DNA from: Actinomycetota bacterium | GTDB lineage: Bacteria > Actinomycetota > Acidimicrobiia > Acidimicrobiales > Microtrichaceae | Reading direction: 5' to 3' | Length of the DNA stretch: 8,991 bases | Assembly: GCA_005777415.1 (NCBI GenBank) | Contig: SXMI01000051.1 | Span: forward strand, 1 to 8,991 | Part shown: positions 5,469 to 8,991 of the stretch, piece after piece | How the letters are laid out: each line of letters starts with the position of its first letter | How positions within the stretch are numbered: the stretch's first letter is position 1 | Position numbers and translations under genes: made by a program | The notes under the pieces: model-generated | Told to the model about the DNA's origin: nothing | Databases searched by the model: none | What the model saw: the letters and a program-made list of their open reading frames with translations, nothing else

Positions 5469-6742
5469 GCATCGGCGTCCCACCACCGACCTCGCTGTCG
5501 TCGCTGCTCGACCGGGTCGTCCCGGGGACGGACGTGATCGTGCCGCTCGGCAACGGTGAGCCGGTCGCGTTCCTCGATGCGCTGGAGGAGCGTGGCGGCT
5601 CGCTCGTCGACGTCCGGGTCCACCAGATGCACCCCATGCGCCGTCGCCGCCACCACCGGGGCGAGTTCGGCGACCGGATGCGGCACGTCTCGTACTTCCT
5701 GAGCGCTGCGATCCGGGAGGACTTCTCCGCCGGCCACGTCGACCTGGTGCCCAACGACTTCCACCGGGTGCCGGTCCTGATGCGACGGCGGTGCGATGCA
5801 CCAATGCTGGTCGTGGCCGCCTCGCCCCCCGACCACCTGGGGATCGTCTCGCTGGGGGTCACCGCCGACTACGCGGCGGCGCTCCTGGGCGAGGTGCCGG
5901 TCGTGGTCGAGGTCAACCCGAACATGCCCCGGACCTCGGGTGCGCACCTCCTGGCGCTCCGCGACGCGGTCGGTTGGTTCGAGGCCGCCACCGAACTGGT
6001 CGAGGTGCCGGTGCGTCCGCCCGACGACGTCGACCGGGCGATCGCCGCGCTCGTGGCCGAGCGGATCCCCGACGGGTCCACCCTCCAGGTCGGTGTGGGG
6101 GCCGTGCCCAGTGCGGTCGCCGAACTGCTCGCCGACCACCGTGACCTGCGCATCCACAGCGAGCTGTTCGGCGATGCGCTCGTGGGGCTCGTCGAGTCCG
6201 GGGCGGTGCGGCTCCGGGGCCGGGAGGGCGAGCCCACCATCGTGACGACGACCTCGTTCGGGTCCAGCGACCTCTACCGGTGGCTCGGCGAGAACGACCT
6301 GGTCGAGTTCCGGTCCGTCGACCACACGAACCACCCCCGGGTGGTCGGGTCCCAACCCCGACTCAGCGCCGTCAACGCCACCATGCAGGTCGACCTGCTG
6401 GGGCAGTGCGCGTCGGAGTCGCTGGGGCACCACTACGTGTCCTCCACCGGCGGTCAGGCCGACTTCCTGCGCGGCGCCCAGCTGGCCGAGGACGGACAGA
6501 GCTTCATCGTGACGCCGTCGACGGCGCTCGACGGGACGGTGTCGCGGATCGTGGCCGAGCTCAGCCCGGGTGCGGTGGTCAGCGCCCACAAGAACGTGGT
6601 CGACAAGGTGGTCACCGAGCACGGGGTGGCCGAGCTCGAGGGCCGGACGCTCGCCGAACGGGCCGAGGCGCTGGTCCGGATCGCAGCCCCGCAGTTCCGG
6701 GACGGGCTGCGGGCGGCGGCCCGCCGCCTCGTCGGCACCTGA
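5465..6742 (+). CDS. Acetyl-CoA hydrolase/4-hydroxybutyrate CoA-transferase family protein
   Basis: A 425-residue cytosolic class I CoA-transferase/hydrolase, predicted to move CoA between acetyl-CoA and a short carboxylic acid, or to hydrolyse acetyl-CoA. Seen in order: N-terminal half with VPNDFHRVP (95-103) and SLGVTADYAAAL (129-140); GVGAVPSAV (210-218), the glycine-rich CoA-binding turn; IHSELFGDA (230-238), whose Glu233 corresponds to the family's catalytic glutamate that forms the CoA thioester; SSTGGQADFLRGA (326-338); and VTEHGVAELEG (383-393) near the C-terminus. Length is normal for single-chain members. The GTG start at 5465 overlaps the YihY-gene TGA by 4 bases and has no good Shine-Dalgarno, so translation is probably coupled. 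No pathway neighbours (such as 4-hydroxybutyrate dehydrogenase or propionate genes) are present, so the acyl substrate cannot be named. It ends 10 bases before a convergent tRNA gene with no clear terminator. Confidence 0.9.
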   Translation: MSIGVPPPTSLSSLLDRVVPGTDVIVPLGNGEPVAFLDALEERGGSLVDVRVHQMHPMRRRRHHRGEFGDRMRHVSYFLSAAIREDFSAGHVDLVPNDFHRVPVLMRRRCDAPMLVVAASPPDHLGIVSLGVTADYAAALLGEVPVVVEVNPNMPRTSGAHLLALRDAVGWFEAATELVEVPVRPPDDVDRAIAALVAERIPDGSTLQVGVGAVPSAVAELLADHRDLRIHSELFGDALVGLVESGAVRLRGREGEPTIVTTTSFGSSDLYRWLGENDLVEFRSVDHTNHPRVVGSQPRLSAVNATMQVDLLGQCASESLGHHYVSSTGGQADFLRGAQLAEDGQSFIVTPSTALDGTVSRIVAELSPGAVVSAHKNVVDKVVTEHGVAELEGRTLAERAEALVRIAAPQFRDGLRAAARRLVGT

Positions 6743-6752
6743 CCGCGACTGG

Positions 6753-6829
6753 TGGTCGGGACGGCGAGATTCGAACTCGCGACCCCCGGCTCCCAAAGCC
6801 GGTGCGCTCCCAGACTGCGCCACGTCCCG
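6753..6829 (-). tRNA. tRNA-Pro (anticodon TGG)
   Basis: A complete cloverleaf lies on the minus strand. The acceptor stem CGGGACG/CGTCCCG is perfect. The D-stem is GCGC/GCGC. The anticodon stem CCGGC/GCCGG holds loop TTTGGGA with anticodon TGG, reading CCA and, by wobble, other CCN codons. The T-arm is GCGAG/CTCGC with loop TTCGAAT. The discriminator is A and CCA is encoded at 6755-6753. Length is 77 nt. It is convergent with the CoA-transferase gene and divergent from tig. Confidence 0.97.
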
Positions 6830-6837
6830 TGCGCTGC

Positions 6838-6866
6838 ACCCTACCGTCGAGCCCGAGCGGGGTCGG
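6838..6866 (-). promoter_or_regulatory. Promoter of tRNA-Pro
   Basis: The minus strand has CCGACC at 6866-6861 (sharing GAC with the -35 consensus TTGACA), a 17-bp spacer, and TAGGGT at 6843-6838 (TANNNT). Transcription would begin 1-2 bases before the mature tRNA 5' end at 6829, leaving almost no leader. This is the best-spaced promoter in the window. Confidence 0.5.
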
Positions 6867-6903
6867 GCGCTGCGCCGATGGCGGGCGTCACCCGGGGCAT
6901 CGG

Positions 6904-6909
6904 TAAGCT
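6904..6909 (+). promoter_or_regulatory. Possible -10 box for tig
   Basis: TAAGCT (TANNNT) lies 9 bases before the GTG at 6919, so transcription would start about 2-3 bases before or at the start codon: leaderless or nearly so. No Shine-Dalgarno stands before either candidate GTG (6919 or 6931). No -35 was recognised. Confidence 0.4.
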
Positions 6910-6918
6910 GCCCCTCCT

Positions 6919-8277
6919 GTGCATGCGACCGTGAACACCGAACCCGAAGGCCTCGACGAGAAGACCGGCGACTTCGTCGTCCTCGAGGTCACCGTGACCG
7001 AGGACGAACTGGCCCCGATGGTGGATCGGGCCTGGAAGGAGATCGCCGCCGAGGTGAAGCTGCCGGGCTTCCGCCCCGGGCGGGCCCCACGGAAGCTGCT
7101 CGAGGCGCAGCTCGGGTCCGACTACGCCCGGGCCGAGGCGCTCCGCAAGGCCCTGCCCGAGTTCTACGCCGAGGCGGCCATCACCCACGACGTCGACGTG
7201 ATCGCGCCGCCCGAGCTGTCGATCACCTCCGGCGAGGAGTCCGGTGACCTGACGTTCACCGCGACCGTCGAGGTCCGGCCCACGATCGTGGTCGCCGGGT
7301 ACGACGGGTTGCGGGTCGAGGTGCCGTCCCCGGTCGTGACCGACGACGAGATCGATGCCCAGGTGGACCGGATCCGCTCGCAGTACGGCGAGCTCGTCGA
7401 GGTCGAGCGGGTGGCGGGCGACGGCGACTACGTCCGGATCGACATCCACGGGACCCGGGACGACGAGCCGGTCGAGGGACTCACCGCCGACGACTACAAG
7501 TACCTGATCGGCTCCGGGCTGATCGCCCCCGAGTTCGACGAGCACCTGGGCGGCGCCTCGGTCGGTGACGTCGTGCAGTTCACCGCCGCGGCCCCCGGTG
7601 GGGACGACGAGGACCCGGTCGACTTCCGCCTGCTGGTCAAGGGGGTCGAGGAGCGGGTGCTGCCGGAGTTGACCGACGAGTGGGTGGCCGAGGCCACCGA
7701 GTTCGACACGGTCGAGGAGCTGCGCGACGACCTCCGGTCGACCGCCGCGGCCCAGCGTGAGGACCAGACCCGCTCGTCGGTCCGGGTCCGGATCGGTGCG
7801 GCCCTGGCGGCGCTGGTGGACGGCGACGTTCCCGCGTCGATGGTGTCCCAGGACGTGCAGTCCCGGTTGCAGGGTCTGGCGTACCAGCTCCAGGGCCGGG
7901 GGATCGCGCTCGACGACTACCTGCGGATCACTGGCCGGGACCCGGAGACCTTCACCGCCGAGCTGCAGGAGGCCTCGGACGAGGCCGTGCGGACCGATCT
8001 GGCCCTGCGGGCGGTGGCCGCCGCCGAGGGCCTCGAGGTCGACGAGGACGAGATCGACCACGAGATCGTCCACCTCATCGGCGATTCCGACATCACGGTC
8101 GAGGACGCCCGCGAGCAGCTGCAGTCCGAGGGTCAGCTCTCGGCGGTACGCTCGCAACTGCTGAAGCGGGCCGCCATGGAGTGGCTCGTCCAGCACACCG
8201 AGGTCGTCGACCCCGACGGCGTCGCCGTGCCGGCGGAGCTCCTCGAGCTCCCCGAGCACGACCACGACCACGACTGA
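6919..8277 (+). CDS. tig: Trigger factor (ribosome-associated chaperone, peptidyl-prolyl isomerase)
   Basis: A 452-residue trigger factor, which binds the ribosome at the peptide exit and shields nascent chains. The N-terminal ribosome-binding domain (about 14-130) carries the signature loop GFRPGRAP (50-57), the contact that docks on ribosomal protein L23. The FKBP-like isomerase domain is about 150-245 (GDGDYVRIDIHGT at 167-179; LIGSGLIAPEFDEHLGG at 196-212). The helical C-terminal chaperone domain fills about 250-430. The protein ends in a short Asp/His run, EHDHDHD, of possible metal affinity. The start is GTG 6919 by reach and by proximity to the -10 box at 6904-6909; GTG 6931 would remove four residues and is a fair alternative. 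clpP follows after 36 bases with its own ribosome-binding site and only a weak 5-bp hairpin (8281-8293) between, so the two are probably cotranscribed. Confidence 0.96.
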   Translation: MHATVNTEPEGLDEKTGDFVVLEVTVTEDELAPMVDRAWKEIAAEVKLPGFRPGRAPRKLLEAQLGSDYARAEALRKALPEFYAEAAITHDVDVIAPPELSITSGEESGDLTFTATVEVRPTIVVAGYDGLRVEVPSPVVTDDEIDAQVDRIRSQYGELVEVERVAGDGDYVRIDIHGTRDDEPVEGLTADDYKYLIGSGLIAPEFDEHLGGASVGDVVQFTAAAPGGDDEDPVDFRLLVKGVEERVLPELTDEWVAEATEFDTVEELRDDLRSTAAAQREDQTRSSVRVRIGAALAALVDGDVPASMVSQDVQSRLQGLAYQLQGRGIALDDYLRITGRDPETFTAELQEASDEAVRTDLALRAVAAAEGLEVDEDEIDHEIVHLIGDSDITVEDAREQLQSEGQLSAVRSQLLKRAAMEWLVQHTEVVDPDGVAVPAELLELPEHDHDHD

Positions 8278-8313
8278 ACCCCCCGCACCGGGGACCACGC
8301 CAGGAGCGAGCGA

Positions 8314-8952
8314 GTGATCGAGCCGACCAGCTACTACATGCCGAGCGTCGAGTGGGAGACGCCCAAGGGGACCCGCCAGTCCGACCTGTACTCCCGCCTG
8401 CTCCGGGAGCACATCATCTTCCTCGGGACCCCGATCGACGACACGGTCGCCAACCTGGTCTGCGCCCAGCTGCTGGTCCTCGAGTCCGAGAACCCCGACC
8501 GGGACATCAGCATCTACATCAACTCGCCCGGCGGCGACATCAACGCGCTGATGGCCATCTACGACACCATGCAGTACGTCCGGCCCGAGATCGCCACCCT
8601 GTGCTTCGGCCAGGCCGCGTCGGCCGCTGCGGTGCTGCTCGCGGCGGGCTCGCCCGGGAAGCGCCTGGCACTGCCCAACGCCCGGGTCCTGATCCACCAG
8701 CCCTACGCCCAGTCGGGATACGCCCAGGTCTCGGACCTCGAGATCGCCGCCAACGAGATCCTGCGACTCAAGTCGACCCTCGAGCACGTGCTCGCCCACC
8801 ACACCGGCCAGGACGTCGAGCGGATCTCGCGGGACACGGACCGCGACTACGTCATGACGGCGGCCGAGGCCAAGGAGTACGGGATCATCGACGAGGTGAT
8901 CGACACCCGGAACCCGGCCGACAACAGCGGTCCCATCGCCGCCATCCGCTGA
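8314..8952 (+). CDS. clpP: ATP-dependent Clp protease proteolytic subunit, ClpP2-like
   Basis: A 212-residue serine protease subunit that assembles into heptameric rings and degrades proteins fed by ClpX or ClpC. The catalytic triad is complete: Ser103 in GQAASAAAVLL, His128 in LIHQP and Asp178 in DTDRDYV. The oxyanion-region motif YINSPGGDI is at 68-76. The opening SYYMPSVEW and the motif GQAASAAAVLLAAGSPGKR resemble mycobacterial ClpP2 (which has GQAASAAAVLLAAGTPGKR), not ClpP1 (GMAASMGEFLL), by recall. GTG 8314 is chosen because AGGAG at 8302-8306 stands 7 bases upstream and the ClpP2-like N-terminus precedes ATG 8338; starting at 8338 would lose it. It is linked to tig upstream. The 39 bases after the stop hold no start codon with a ribosome-binding site, so any second clpP is not immediately adjacent. 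Confidence 0.95.
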   Translation: MIEPTSYYMPSVEWETPKGTRQSDLYSRLLREHIIFLGTPIDDTVANLVCAQLLVLESENPDRDISIYINSPGGDINALMAIYDTMQYVRPEIATLCFGQAASAAAVLLAAGSPGKRLALPNARVLIHQPYAQSGYAQVSDLEIAANEILRLKSTLEHVLAHHTGQDVERISRDTDRDYVMTAAEAKEYGIIDEVIDTRNPADNSGPIAAIR

Positions 8953-8955
8953 TCG

Positions 8956-8970
8956 GCGGCGTCCTGCCGC
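8956..8970. terminator. Weak hairpin after clpP
   Basis: GCGGC, loop GTCCT, GCCGC: a 5-bp stem starting 3 bases past the clpP stop, without a U-tract. A stop codon on the minus strand at 8973-8971 follows an open stretch from the window edge, so a convergent gene could end here, but seven codons are too few to claim one. The remaining bases to 8991 show nothing else. Confidence 0.2.
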
Positions 8971-8991
8971 TCAGTCCGTCACGGGGCGCCC

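Noticed and set aside
4401..5804. Upstream extension of the hydrolase frame to 1207 residues
   Set aside because: It runs antisense through the YihY and CoA-transferase genes, which have strong family motifs. The ATG at 4400 fits the divergent promoter layout.
5390..6823. A 477-codon minus-strand frame over the CoA-transferase and tRNA-Pro
   Set aside because: It is antisense to a complete CoA-transferase with its catalytic Glu motif and begins inside a tRNA gene; no domain was recognised.
8281..8293. CCCCG/CGGGG hairpin between tig and clpP as a terminator
   Set aside because: The stem is only 5 bp with a 3-base loop and no U-tract, in a 36-base gap before a gene with its own ribosome-binding site. 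Cotranscription is more likely.
6841..8802. A 653-codon open frame on the minus strand across tig and clpP
   Set aside because: It lies antisense to two unmistakable conserved genes. Its product is a Val/Gly/Asp/Leu-rich string with no domain, and long antisense frames are expected at this GC content.
1..8991. A novel defence, mobile or biosynthetic system
   Set aside because: I looked for nucleases, transposases, integrases, CRISPR spacing, toxin-antitoxin pairs, reverse transcriptases and modular synthases and saw none. Both tRNA genes are intact, and no partial tRNA duplicate or integrase marks an attachment site.

Overview
The window is very GC-rich, with dense genes, G/C-ending codons and frequent GTG starts. 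It carries an Abhydrolase_9-type membrane hydrolase and a tig-clpP locus whose ClpP has actinobacterial sequence hallmarks. This points to a high-GC Actinomycetota chromosome. An Acidimicrobiia-like lineage is my guess only; nothing here proves the class. No mobile element, CRISPR array, rRNA, phage gene or defence system was seen, and gene content and base composition look like ordinary chromosome.

Layout, left to right. (1) 1-98, minus: the first 32 codons of a lipoprotein that runs off the left edge. (2) 181-255, minus: tRNA-Gly(CCC), divergent from (3) 386-1192, plus: an AqpZ-type water channel. (4) 1201-1262: two hairpins between convergent genes. (5) 1252-4400, minus: a two-gene operon of an Abhydrolase_9-type membrane alpha/beta hydrolase (2181-4400) and a CPBP intramembrane metalloprotease (1252-2184), joined by a 4-base GTGA overlap. 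(6) 4401-4481: an 81-bp divergent control region holding a near-perfect 28-bp dyad and two -10 boxes placed for leaderless transcripts. (7) 4482-6742, plus: a YihY/BrkB-family membrane protein and an acetyl-CoA hydrolase/4-hydroxybutyrate CoA-transferase family enzyme, also joined by a GTGA overlap. (8) 6753-6829, minus: tRNA-Pro(TGG). (9) 6919-8952, plus: trigger factor (tig) and a ClpP2-like protease subunit (clpP), the usual actinobacterial pairing for nascent-chain folding and protein turnover.

How they relate: tig and clpP form a recognised functional pair. The central divergent unit pairs two operons, each starting with a membrane protein and each internally coupled, around one shared operator-like dyad. 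This suggests joint control of membrane or envelope functions, but no function is established for that set. It is the part of the window most worth testing. The rest is housekeeping or common accessory content.
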